Assembly (NCBI GenBank): GCA_004802705.1
Contig: SGPL01000130.1
Coordinates: 1-59,798 of the forward strand
Reading direction: 5' to 3'
Length of the DNA stretch: 59,798 nt
Source: Bondarzewia mesenterica
Lineage: Eukaryota; Basidiomycota; Agaricomycetes; Russulales; Bondarzewiaceae
The notes beneath the pieces are model-generated. The model worked only from the letters and a program-made list of their open reading frames with translations, was not told where the DNA came from and searched no databases. The position numbers and the translations under genes were made by a program. Shown here piece by piece: positions 12,506-24,319 of this stretch (positions are counted from its first letter, which is position 1; each line of letters starts with the position of its first letter).

Positions 12506-13652
12506 TTAAAGGCGCTTGAGCGCCTTCTTCCTCTTCTCGCCGCCGACGACACCCGCAGCAGCGCCGCGCTTGACAGACTTGTTCGCAGCGCCGGATGAAG
12601 CCACATTCGAGTCTGCGGTGCCGAGAGGCGATGGGGAAGGAAGTCGGCCCTTGCCTTTTTCGCCACTGGAGAGAGAAGAGAGCGAAGACGAGATGGAGAT
12701 GGTATTTGAGGCGGATTGTTGGAGGGGCTGGGAGGGTGGTGGGGAGGCAATTTTGGAGGCTGGGGCGATGGGTGTGGAGATGAGGGCCGAGGCGGAGGTC
12801 TTAGGAAGGGGGATAGGAGCGGGAACGGAAGACGCGTCGGACGCGGACGACGCTTTGTCTGTGAACTCGGTTGGTGGCACCTAGGCGAAAATATGGGTTC
12901 AATGACCCCCTGACAGAAGAGGAAGTTTGCGTACCTTGGGTGTAGCGTGCACACTGGTAATCAACTTCGCGCGCTGGCAGTAGCTCTCATAGTTTTCCTG
13001 CAAAAGCTTACCGGCCTCTTCGTCGAGCGCAGAGTCAGGGTTGGGATAGATAAGGAGGCATTTCACAGTGACGAGAATGTGACCAATGCCATATGATGAC
13101 TTCCAGTCCTTCTTTAGTGTGCTGACGCAAATTTCGCCCGCGTCCGATACGTTTGGGTGGAAGATCTTGGTTGCAAACCAGCCTGAGCGTCGGGATGCGA
13201 ATCAGTCGAGGCAAGGGTCGCTTCTGAAGCAAAAAAGGGAAAGGAGAGGAGGTAAGGGGGGTTCAGACAACGTACATTTGGGAGGCGCAGCAGGGAACTC
13301 TTCTGTAAACTTGAATTTGACTCTGAAATAGCCGCCAGAGTATGGTGTGCCCTCTGTGATCAGAATACAAAGTCAGTCGGATAGTCATGTACGGTTTACA
13401 CCACCAAACAGCATAGAGGGTTATTTTAGATTAAAAACTGATTAATCACCGGGTCCCTGTATAATGCCTGTAACATCGAGCATATTGTCTTCGTTTGTCA
13501 CAACTCGAATACCCTCCGGTGGGTTCGTTCTGAGCTCCGTGAGCTCGCGCATAATTCGGCGTAGAACAGCTGGCGTAACGGACTGAGAATTCGAAGTCAG
13601 GAGAGTTTTCGCTCACTCTTAGTATTTAATATTCAATGGAAATGCGCACCAT
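12506..13652 (-). CDS. UBE2S: Ubiquitin-conjugating enzyme E2 S-like (UBE2S)
   Basis: In animals UBE2S elongates Lys11-linked ubiquitin chains for the anaphase-promoting complex. The complement encodes a UBC fold: [59 protein letters not shown], and the active site [13 protein letters not shown] with the catalytic Cys. [19 protein letters not shown] and [14 protein letters not shown] follow, close to the animal UBE2S sequence. A disordered Ser/Pro/Ala tail (about 100 residues) ends in the basic [10 protein letters not shown], echoing the C-terminal Leu-Arg-Arg-Leu tail of animal UBE2S that docks on the APC/C. The first exon appears to be the ATG alone: the codon at 13652-13650 is followed at once by a GT donor, and the next exon starts S-V-T-P. 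Confidence 0.9.
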
Positions 13653-14750
13653 GATCGTGAATGTGGACAAAGCAGATAGTGGAGGCGAAAGTTGAACGTT
13701 GAACTTTTGGTCGGCGAAGAAAGAACGTAACTTGTCCCGATTAAATCTTTGACACGTGGTTTGTGGCAGGCAGTGGCCGTGGCGGAGCAGTGGCCGAATA
13801 TAAAAACTGGCTCTTCACTACCAGTGACAACTCCTCGAATGCCGTAAGTCCTTGCTCGGTGCTCCGTCGAACCATCTTTAACTCTTGATATTTAAATTGC
13901 TCTGGAGCGTTCGCAGAGCATTCATACATCGCCACGCATGACCAAGTTTTTGACTCGGCTGTTAACGTCTTAGGGAGCCTCTGCATTTCGTGCTTGATGC
14001 TCTTCCGTACTTCGAGAAGGCATGCTTCGCTACACTTTGCGCGTTTCGGGGCATTGGAGCAGCACACTCATATTGCTTTGCTCCGGTCATCCGCCCTCGC
14101 GATCTGCTGACTGATTCACACCAATTCCCCATATCATACATGGAGTGATGCTTTTTTTTTGACATATTCAATCTATCTTCAAGTCCTCGGGTAACAACGA
14201 GGAGCTCTGTCGGCTATCTCGAGCCTCTCTGATTCATCATGAACTGATCATCCTGCTGTCATCCTCCATTCTGGATGCGTAGATGAGACGCTACTTACTA
14301 TTGCGGAGGACGCTGTCCACGGTCATTCCGTCAATTTGCATGTAGTCGTCAAGTTAAGACCTTCCTTGACATCATCCGTCTCTCGATTGTTGACATGTTT
14401 TCATATTCGTGGACTCCGCATCTTTGCCTATTTGAACTCTAGCTGATCAACCCATCTCTTCTGTTCCTATTTCTTACCTTTCCGACTTTCAACTTGTTTC
14501 GTGATGCAGATATTGGCGCTCACAAGATGAGGCTTTGTGCTAGCAACATTACACTTGCACAGCTCTCTCTGATATTTGTCTACCGAGGCTGTGGGTATTC
14601 CTTAGATCAATGACAGGGTCGATGCCAATATTTCAAGTTGAATTGGGAGCGTGAGGGGTAGGAGATATGGTTGCTCGGTACTTCAAACAGTGTGATCGCT
14701 GTGGTGCATGGACAATAGTGTACTGCCTTGCCATTGACCAATGGTCTACT
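13653..14750. other. Intergenic, no confident gene
   Basis: Upstream of the E2 gene. Open stretches on the complement (13741-14171) are Cys/Ala/Arg-rich and contain two loosely similar segments beginning Y-E-C, but match nothing I know. No RNA gene recognised. Confidence 0.35.
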
Positions 14751-14829
14751 TACCTTTAGTCAGTCCATTACAGCTCTCGCCGCAGTCTATCGTGACAAGA
14801 CCACCGGTGATCCTTTTCCAAGTAAGTTT

Positions 14830-15300
14830 CTGAAGAATGTCCTTGGCCGCACCTCACTTGCAAAGCTGACTGTCAACCAAGGTCATCTCATTTTTCGGTT
14901 CCGCGTAGTTCACCATTCCAATCGCCGTCTGCCCGTTCAGAAAATTGTGAGACCTCGTGTCTTCCAAGGATCTTTATTCAAGATTCTGGGACAATCACGA
15001 CAATCATCAGCGCGAAACGCAACTCGAATGGATTCGGCCGCCATCAATTGACCTGAAGAGAAGTTCTTCTCAATATCCACTCACATAACGCCCGTCGCGA
15101 TACAGTATTTGACTGGCTGCCGGCCATCTCGATCACGCGGTCGGCCATCGGCCAGAGCTTCGCGAAAGAGCCGTGCATCTGCGGATACTGGCAAAACCAT
15201 CCGAGGCGTGTTGCGGCCTTTTTGGCATATCGGTAAAGGCCGCAGTTGTTGGTCTAGAATTTCCAAGTCCCCTCCGGTCGGCGGAGCTGTGGTGACGGTT
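14830..15300 (-). pseudogene. Unrecognised coding remnant on the complement
   Basis: Two protein-like pieces appear on the complement. One (about 15098-15262), after a possible acceptor, reads TNNCGLYRYAKKAATRLGWF and continues CQYPQMHGSFAKLWPMADRV. It ends at a GTGAG-type donor. The other (about 14855-14955) reads NFLNGQTAIGMVNYAEPKNE. Both look more protein-like than their shadow frames, but stop codons lie between them and no start or complete gene can be built. I do not recognise the family. It may be a decayed gene or a gene with unusual exons. Confidence 0.3.
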
Positions 15301-15801
15301 CGGACGGGTTTTGCCCGTTCCCATACGGCTAGCGTACATACAATGGTCAGTCCTGTTTCTACATACAAAATTCATTGTTGTGCTGACATCCCAGTCAGCT
15401 TATGCCCCTTAGATGCCCTCTGGCCTCCAGAATTTGTGCAGTTCATAAGGAAAAAAATAGGAGAGCTGTAAGTATTGTCAGACATAAGTATCGCCTTGTC
15501 CTGTGACTGAGTCTGCAAACGTATTTTGGCAGATTCTGGCACTTCCCTTGAGTCGGAGATTGTAATTGATGGGCCGGCCGCTCTATTACCTCTTTGAGCG
15601 GCAAGAAATTGTTCCCACTCCGGTATAATGGAGGCGGTTAACGCTAGATGCAGTCTTCGAGGTTGCCGTTATGTTCAAATTAAAAGCCCATCGTCTTCTT
15701 CCCTTCTTCCAAGTTCTTATAAGTATTTCCATCCCAGATCTCATCCCCACACACAACCGACGAGTCTTGAACAAGTTTATGCTGAACAAGTTTTAGAAAC
15801 G

Positions 15802-17419
15802 ATGGGTCAAGTCGAGCTCATTCTTGGGCCTGTAGTTGTATCCGTCACCACTAATGTCTTTCTCTACGGCATCTGCGTCATTCAATGGGCGACGTACTAT
15901 ACTTCGGGGTTCAAGGACAAGAAACTCATCCAGTGAGTTTTAGCCTTTCCGCATCAGTTCTTGCTCACCAGTCTTTTGCGCGACCGTGTCCAGGATCCTC
16001 GTAGCATGGGTCATGCTTCTCGACACGTTTCATACCGCGGCGACGGTATACATGCTCTGGGACTACGTTGTCACCAACTTCAACAATTCCGCTTTTCTCG
16101 ATGCTGCCCCTTGGCCATTCCCTTCGACTCCGATCGTTACAAGCTTGTAAGGCTCTCGTTATGTAATCCCTCTTGTCCCAGTGATGTCCCTTATCATGGC
16201 CGTAGTGCATCTGTGCCAATACAGATCTTCCTTGCCTGGCGCATTAAGCAGTTCTCAAAATCTTGGTTGCTATTCTGCATCATCGCTGTTTGCTCACTGG
16301 CTGAAGGCTCCATGGGTTGTGTGAGCGCAATTGGTGCCTTACTGAAACCCAAGTTCGCTTCTAATCATACTGCGCAAAGAAGATGCTTACGATCGTTATT
16401 TAGCATTAATGACTTTGCACGACTTATACCACTTGTCGACAGTTGGCTTGCGCTAGCCGTGTTCACTGACTTCAGTATCACGTACGTACTGTCGCGACTA
16501 CAACATCTGCTATCCCTGATCATTCTTTGGATAGGGCGCTCTTGTTCCACTACCTCAACAAGAGTCGTACAGGATTGCGCAGTGAGCTCATACTCATTTA
16601 CCGCCTCTAGACTACATAGCTCACAAGTTTTCGTGGGTGGACCAGAAACTGATGGTGTCATAACAAAACTCATCCGCAATGCCGTTCAAACTGCCATGCT
16701 TGCCAGTTTTTTTTTGTGTTAGCCCTCATCTGTTCCCACCAGTGCTTCTTCGATGGCTCAATGTTACTTCACAGATCATGGACCTCATAACATTTGTGCG
16801 AGATTTAACTCTTAAATAATGGTTCTCCATGAACCTGATGTTTTTCCAGACAACCTTGCAGAGGACGAACTTCCATCTCCTGTTCGCTTTGGTGAGCGGT
16901 CTGCTTAACCCTTCAAGCCTGCTCTATTGACAGTTATTGGAGCCCATGGGTCGTATTTATACGTACGTCTACTTCATAGTCGCCTCCGCCGACCGCTGAC
17001 ATTGTGCATTGTAAATCAGGAATACCCTCATGTCGGTACGTACTGATTGCACTATGCATTCCAATGATCTCACAATAGCACCTTACCATTCGGCAGACAT
17101 TAAACGAGCGTGCTCTTCTTCGCGATCAACTCTCCGCTATAGGTACCACTTCCTTCAATGTTCCGGTACGCTCCTTTGTCCTGTTTCATTGCACCTTCTC
17201 ATTTGTTTATATATATATTCTGAACCCTGTCCCGCCCTCGATAAGACTGGCCGTTTCAATCATCTCCGTGCTGCTCCTATCAAGACGACTCAAGTCAACA
17301 TCGCTGTCGAGCAAGAAATCGCGATGGATGCGTACCCGAAATCCAAGGTCAATTCAGGCGACACGGAAGACGGGTACGGAGACATCGAGAGGGGCGAGAT
17401 GAAGTCTAGGGCAATCTGA
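15802..17419 (+). CDS. DUF6534 multi-pass membrane protein
   Basis: Fungal membrane protein of unknown function with about seven helices. Exons joined by eye give MGQVELILGPVVVSVTTNVF (helix 1), LYGICVIQWATYYT, then ILVAWVMLLDTFHTAATVYM and LWDYVVTNFNNSAF. PWPFPSTPIVTS, IFLAWRIKQFSKSWLLFCII and SWLALAVFTDFSIT follow. The last part runs through ALLFHYLNKSRTGLR and the family's hallmark LIRNAVQTAM, with TNFHLLFAL and MGRIYTNTLMSTLNERALLR at the end of the membrane domain. The cytosolic tail is charged and ends ERGEMKSRAI. At least eight introns. A related gene lies at 48.1-49.7 kb. Start chosen at 15802, directly before the first helix. Confidence 0.85.
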
Positions 17420-18783
17420 GATATAAAAATCTCGACTGACCCGGAAATTTTGATAAACTTGCCGAATCCGAGAGGTGATATCCCCGACCTCAGAAGGTCT
17501 TTCCAGTCACCAGTCTCCAAATTGTAGTGGACACCGCAGCATGGGATTTTGTGCAGGATAGATCAGGGGCTTGAGTTGTCTCATTTGTAGATTGTTGGAA
17601 CGTACACACTGATATCATGACAGAAGCGGGGACTTTGGATCTCAAACTCTTAGATATGGTGTTCGTATGGGCGTTGATGTTATCGGAAAATGTTCGATTT
17701 GGCGGAATCGTTTTCCTATTGTGGTTCTTTTTTTCCTGACAGCTCGTGAGGGCTTCCGTTGTGGTTCCCCGGTGCCCGCCCCCCCAGTCTCGGTATTTTT
17801 AGAAATGGGGCGGAAGAAATGGCGGTAAGTACAAGTCGCATGGCAACAACGATACTCGCGATAAGTAAGCGTCGACTTCGAATTCGCAAAGCAGTCTGAT
17901 GTCGGCAGTCGTTCTAGAAGGCAATGACTTCCATGAAGCTTTCGAGTTCCTTGCATGTGGTGCGCATATCATCACAGTCAAATCGACGACGATCCTTCCG
18001 CCCCACTAATTGTTTCATGCTATGAATGTGATTCAGAGCTATGCAAGGATCATCTCGGGCAAGTATGGCAAGGCGGTCGATGCCTTGTCGCGACTCGGCG
18101 TTCAAACATTCATACGCTATATTGCCCCTTGACCATAATATTGAGAATACAAATTGTGATCCGCAGGACGTCATGCCCAGCAAGGTCAGAATTGGTATAT
18201 GTTCTGCGAACATCAAGATCGCCAGTGCAAGCCGGAGGCAGTACCAATAAGCAGCTGATACCCCGCGAGATCGGGCATCCACAGTGGTCAACTCGTTTCA
18301 TTTTTTGCTCAGAGATAAAATTGAGAATAACCATGATTATGGAGGTTGGGGAATCTTCATCCATACACAATGCGATATTGCAGGAGGACTGAATCAGCAA
18401 CAACCCAAGGGCTGAATCCAGTACTTGTGCAGCAAGCCCTTGCTCCGGGCCACGTTCCTCCACCCAAACTCCGCCAAGCGGCGGACTGTCAAAATGGCGG
18501 CTTGTTCCGAATCTAGTGTGCACGGCGATCAGAGCCGCTGACGGAGCGAAAAAATTAAAACCCCGATAGGCTCGGCTTCACGGCAATAATGTCCTCAAGT
18601 TGCGACCGGCACCTCGGATTTCTCTACAATCACCCAACTATCCTTCTTTTCGTGTCCCTTTGGATTTTCCAATCTGTCGAAAATTGGTGGGACCAAGAAG
18701 TCAGCAAGAGCCGCATGCAAATTGACACAAACCACAGTACACTGCACTACAAATACACGGTATCAAATACACAAGCAGAACCC
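17420..18783. other. Intergenic, weak open frames only
   Basis: About 1.36 kb between the ends of two convergent genes. Open stretches of 120-145 codons exist on both strands (for example complement 17914-18291 and 18110-18523), but they overlap each other and show no domain. One of them could be a small orphan gene; I cannot support it. Confidence 0.35.
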
Positions 18784-21700
18784 TTACCCTTGCCTAGCCA
18801 GAACAAGCTTTACGGTCTTCACCTCAAAGCCCCTGAAGGCCAGCTTCACGACATAGTCAGCCGCACTGCCCTCCGCATCGATGCGCTTGAAGTCAAGCAG
18901 TTCCGCGCCCTTGTCGTCCTCCAATAGGTTCGTCGCATAGGCGTCGACGACAGGCAAACTCCCTGAGACACGAAGGTCCACGTTCGCGTGCCCTCCATAC
19001 GCTTCGTACAGCCTGAGAACAACTGTCCGCTTTCCATCCACGTCCGAATCGAGATCGCCGCGCTTGACAGTCTCGAGGATCACGTTGTGCGCCCCAAACA
19101 GCGAAAACGGTCGTCGAGGAGCTGCAAAATCGACCATCCCACCCTTAAGGTTGGCTCGTACTGTAGAGTAACGAACTGCAGTTCAACATGCATTCCTCTC
19201 ATTTCCTTCTATATTCATTGACGCACCATGAACAGGAGAGTTGAACAAGAATCCGGCGATAGGGACGTCCGACTCAAGGAAATGGCCTTGGTGGGGCAGC
19301 ACCGCCCACGAGAACTCGTGAGAGCCTGCAACAATGGTATTGTAAATCCTAGCTTGTCACCCATCTAAAATCCTGATCAGAACAAACCTTGGTCTTGCTC
19401 GGCATCGGGCGCCGTAGCAGCTCGAAGCAGAGAGATGCGAAGCACATTGCCCTGGCATGAGAATCCATACTTAGACTCTGACAGGATCGCCACACCATAT
19501 CCGAACTCGCTCAAATCGGCGTACTATTCCCAAAAATGCGTGAGTTGCTGCTGACGTTCGATATCATCGTAACAATGTCGAACCTTGTGGCCGCACACTT
19601 CAAATTTGGCCGCATCCCACGTCGTATTCCTGTGCGTTGGCCGCTGGACGTGCCCAAACGGTGTCTCGTAGGTGGCGACATCGCTATGAATGTCCAAGGG
19701 CAGCTCGACTGGGTACGAAAAGCGTGAGCAAAGCAATATGAAACTTTGAGTCATACGTGTGTTTTAAGTCGGTACGCACACTTGAGGAATTCATGACGTT
19801 CACGCCAATCGACTTCAGCGTCGAATGTGAACATAGGCCGAGATTTTGACTGGAGCGTCGCTAATAGATGACAGGAATCAGTTTTGCCACATTTCTGGGC
19901 TTTCACACGGCCATAGAAAGTTCACCATTAAGGGCATCCAACGAGATCTAGCAATAAATCCTTCGGTGAGTGTGCGGACTCACTCGTCCGGCTGGTCAAG
20001 TACTTACTGTGACATTGATCGTACTCTGTCCGTACTCCACCTTCGTCAGCACTGAAGCACGCAACGGCCCTTCCGCAACGATTTTGATGCCCGAAAACTT
20101 GAGCTCTTGCCATTTCTCAAGATGGTGGATCTCAACATCTGCGAATTACGATATCCAGAAGTCACTTGTATCCTCATAAGTGAGGCGAGAGAAGATATCA
20201 GGCATACCCCAAGCATCCCAGTAGTTCGGACGATCTTCAAAGATGATCAAGCCACCGGTCTTGCCCTTCGAGATCAACTCACGTCTACGAGATTTCAGTG
20301 AGTATCAAAACCTGTGCAAAATGGTAGAAATGCGGACCCCAGCTGGATATCAAGCAGGCTGATGATCCGTCCGTCAGCAACAGTGAGTTGGACACTAGAG
20401 TTCTTCAGCACGAAACCATTGTTCCCATTCGTTTGCACTGAGAAGACTATAAGCAACAAAGAACGGCATTTCAGGCGCAAGACCTACCCGATACAAAGCC
20501 TACGTCCTGTGCCAAAATGCCGGTCTCACCGACATTGCTGCCCTCCACACACTCCATCAAGACATACCCGACGCTCCCGTCTTTGGAAGTCTGCATTACG
20601 CTGTCCTTCAACGCCTTCGTTGCGTCGCTGACGGGTACTTTGATGATTTCACGACGCGGGAAAAACGTCGTATTGATTCCGACGAGGGATGCCTCGCTCG
20701 GGAGATCTGATGAGAGAGGTAGGGAGGACGGGAAGAGTGTACGGAAGGCTTCGTCGAGGAGGGCACCGCCGCTCTCGCGTATCTCGGAGTACAGTTTTTC
20801 TGCGTCTTCGTACACCATGCCGCTACAAATAGGAATGCATCAGTGTAAGATATGATGCACCTAATTCAAGTCCAAGACATACATAGCGGAACCAGGCAGG
20901 ACTGATCATGACAAATTACATAAGATGAAAAAACACTGAAAGCCATGACAGCTCACCGTCATGGACTATGCGAAACATTTCAGCAAGTTATAATGTGCGA
21001 GTTAGGGCAGATCACAAACATTGATTCAACAAGACCTTCTCCCAGTTGTCGTCGATCTTCTTCTTCGGATACGAGTACTTGTCAGATTTGTACACCGAGG
21101 CAAGAGTAGCAACATGCTATAACGAGTTCGTTTAACCAAAGGGATGAGAGCAGCACTCTGACGTCCAACTCATACCTCGACATCTCGGAGCAGAATCTCA
21201 GATTTGCGGTTGCCCTTCTTGATTGACCCTAATTATCCGAATTCAATAAACCAATTCATGCGCCGAGCAGTTATAATACTGACCGTGAGATGTATAGGTC
21301 CCACGATGGAACTACGCAACATGCTAGATTTGAATTACACGGAACGCGAAGAAAAGATAGACATACCTCAAGGTAAAGTTCGCCACGCCTTTTAGTTCGT
21401 CATCAGTCCAAAGAAAAGTGATCCCAAGCACGAAAGATACTAGATACTCACCAATTCGGTAGAGCACTGCCACCATTCGACTTTGCCTTGACATCCTCGA
21501 AGAATTCATCAACTGAGTGGCCCATACTCACGGGAGGGAGCTCGCGAGAGTTGTTGGCAACACCACGGATACGACGGAGCTGCGTATCGCAAACCAGATG
21601 TTATATGACACGAGTGGGCAAATAAAGCTTTAAATATACGCACGTTTTCCAACATCTTCGCAAGCGGTCCTCCTCCACCGTCACCATTGCCAAAGACGAG

Positions 21701-23798
21701 CAGCGCTGTCGCATTTGACTCCAGATTCTGCGTAGCGTGAGCACTATACAATCTCTGAGTCTAACATTGCGGAACAAACCTTGTGATTGTTAATGCCTTT
21801 TTGTACGTCACCAACGGTGGCCTGAGCAGTATACGTATCTGGGAATACGAGATCTGGTGAATGAATAACTTCGAAGCACAAATAACATACCAACTGGGGT
21901 CATGTGGCAGAGGACTTGGGTACCATCGATGCCGACCCAGTTGAAGGTCGAATGAGGGAAAACATTGCTATTTCTTTTTGTCAGGACAAGAAATGAATTG
22001 GGTAAGATCACATCCTGACATATTGTTCCTAAAAGATAATCTATGAGAAATATCATTTCCTTCCGTTCGAATCGAGATACTCACCAAGACAGTTTTTGTG
22101 TGAAAAAAATTATCCATCCCAGCCAGCCTGATAAGCTGCGGCAACGCGCCCGTCAAGCCAAACGAATCTGGCAACCACGCCGTGTCGCACCGTTTGCCAA
22201 AGCGAGACTCAAAGTACCGCTGGCCGAAGATGAATTGTCTCGAAAGGGCCTCGCCCGATGGCATGTTAGCATCATTCTCGACCCACGACCCACCCACAGG
22301 ATGAAACTGGCCCGAGAGTACTTTCTCCTTGACGTGCTCAAACAACGGGGGATAGAGCTATGCAGAAGTTGAGGATTTGAAGGAGAATGCTAATGGACTG
22401 GAGCATGCCAGACATACCTGCTCAAGCCATTTGTATTGCTGGGCGGAGCTGCAGGTGAAACGGTGCTCCGGGTACCTATTCATCAGATCAACCTGCGTTG
22501 ACCAAGATCGAGCGACTTTCTGCTGAGTGACGCGGTACGGCCACAACCTTTCACATGAACGGGTCAGCTTTATTTCCGACCTGCTAGAAAGTTCGCAACG
22601 ACTGACCAGGCTGTGTCTATGTGACAATGGCCTATGCCCCAGATCTGCGCCTCTGATGGGCCATCCTCATATATCTTCTCGGCCTTCTTTTCCCACTCCT
22701 CACCAAACACCTCCTCTGCAAGCTTGCGTGCGGCAGTCACGGTGCTAGGATCACCTTTGTAAAATACATTCATTATTTCGTTCGCGACACTCAATGCCTT
22801 GTTCTGCAAAGCGCTGTTGCCCGGAAGGTTGTCAACAATCTCACGCAGGGTCGTGAAGTCCCATAGAAGGCCCCAGGCTTCCTGGTTCGGGACGACGAGG
22901 TCGGCCGAAGCAAGTTGAAAGGTGCGGTTCATCTGGAGTGGGAATACGCCTCTATCAGTCTTATAAAATGGATGTGTGTGACAACGGACGTACATCTGGG
23001 GGAGCGATGATGTCCCCGTTCCAAGGTACACCGAACATGCCGTTGCAGCTGGACTCGATGACGAAGTCGTGCTTTCCCTTTTTGCGAACTTCGTCCGGGA
23101 CGATATATTCGACACGTCGATCGCCACCAAAACCTCCAGTAATGCCTGGGTAGTTTTTGCGCGTCAAGATTAAAAGAGGCTCCATACAAGACAAATATAC
23201 CAACCTTGCAAGGGTGTTCCGTCAGTAGTATAAATCATGGCCTCGCAGCCAAGGTCAAACTCGACTTCAAAAACATGACTCAGATGGAGAACATCGTAGC
23301 TAATTTACAACGCACACTGGACGCGTTCATATCCCTCCCAGCCAGCAGGGATCTTGACTGAGACTCGCCACCAGTGGTTCGTCTACCGCCGCCACATGGA
23401 TCAACATCATATGTGAGGACCGTTCAAGACAACATACCCCTATGTTGGCCATCTCCAATGAATAAAGGAAATCATCCCGATGTATGAATCAGTAATTGCT
23501 CACAGGACGGTCCAAAGGAATCGCCCTTCTTTGCGGGCTTGAATTCCTGCTTCATAGCTTCCTCAAACGTGGGCTTAGACATGCCTGGCGCGCTCCACAC
23601 TTGGAGTTTGACGTGTTCTTGATCATCGATTCGCTTGGTGAAGAGGACAGACGACAAATTGGAGTCGGAGAAATGTCCCCCAGAGAATGTTCCCAGACGA
23701 TCTTTGGTCAGGTTTTTAATCCATTTGGCCCCGGGGCCATAGTTCTGCTCTGGGTAAGAGCTTTGAGGATGATGAGGGTGTCCGTGATGGCCTCCCAT
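18784..23798 (-). CDS. AMS1: Vacuolar alpha-mannosidase, glycoside hydrolase family 38 (Ams1 type)
   Basis: Hydrolyses alpha-mannosides from N-glycan turnover in the vacuole; the yeast homologue travels there by the Cvt/autophagy route. From the complement start at 23798, [11 protein letters not shown] leads into [20 protein letters not shown]. The GH38 catalytic domain has the zinc motif [17 protein letters not shown] (split by an intron), then [20 protein letters not shown] and [20 protein letters not shown], where the Asp of the PDSFG segment is the family nucleophile. [15 protein letters not shown] and [13 protein letters not shown] follow. The last exon is a beta-sandwich ending [11 protein letters not shown]. 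More than a dozen introns; size fits the 1,000-1,150-residue class IIC enzymes. An in-frame ATG 22 codons upstream (23864) is possible but unlikely, since MGGHHGHP is a natural start. Confidence 0.93.
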
Positions 23799-24319
23799 TG
23801 TCTGATAGTTATTGGAAATGCCGAAGTCGAGATGGACGACGACGACAACGTTGATGGCGATCATCGGGCGCTTATTACCCCGCGTTCACGTGTAAGATCT
23901 CGTGCCTCGAAATTACATCATGTGACTATTGTGGTTCGGACAGAGATCGGACCAGTTCGAACATCAGTTTTACAGTTACTGCCAACGTCTTGTTCCAATC
24001 CGACTTCCATACTCTTTGGAAGCCTCTCTCTCTCTACCGTAAAATAAAATGTGCAAGATCTGTTCCTCTTGAAGATCCCTGTTTTGCCATCGTCGTCTTG
24101 TCGTCGTCCTTCAAGTTGGCGCGGTCCGATTGGGTTGACAGTCTGCGGCACCCGGCAACTCGTGGTTGCCGGGACACTAAAGATCGGTCCATTTTGCATG
24201 AAATATTGAAAGGGGTGCAAGTGCCTGCCAGTGCAGTCTTGGGGAGGTGGGTCTAAGTAAACACCGCTCTTATCGTTATCGTTTCTCTTCAACATCCTCA
24301 CCAGTGACAGAATTGCAGG
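23799..24319. promoter_or_regulatory. Divergent promoter region, AMS1 and THEM6-like genes
   Basis: 521 bp between two divergent starts, holding both promoters. No gene seen inside. Confidence 0.45.

Noticed and set aside
13741..14171. Cys-rich open frames on the complement
   Set aside because: No signal peptide, no recognisable domain; the apparent internal similarity is weak.
17914..18523. Overlapping open stretches of 125-145 codons on both strands
   Set aside because: They contradict each other, have no domain and no gene structure; most likely chance.
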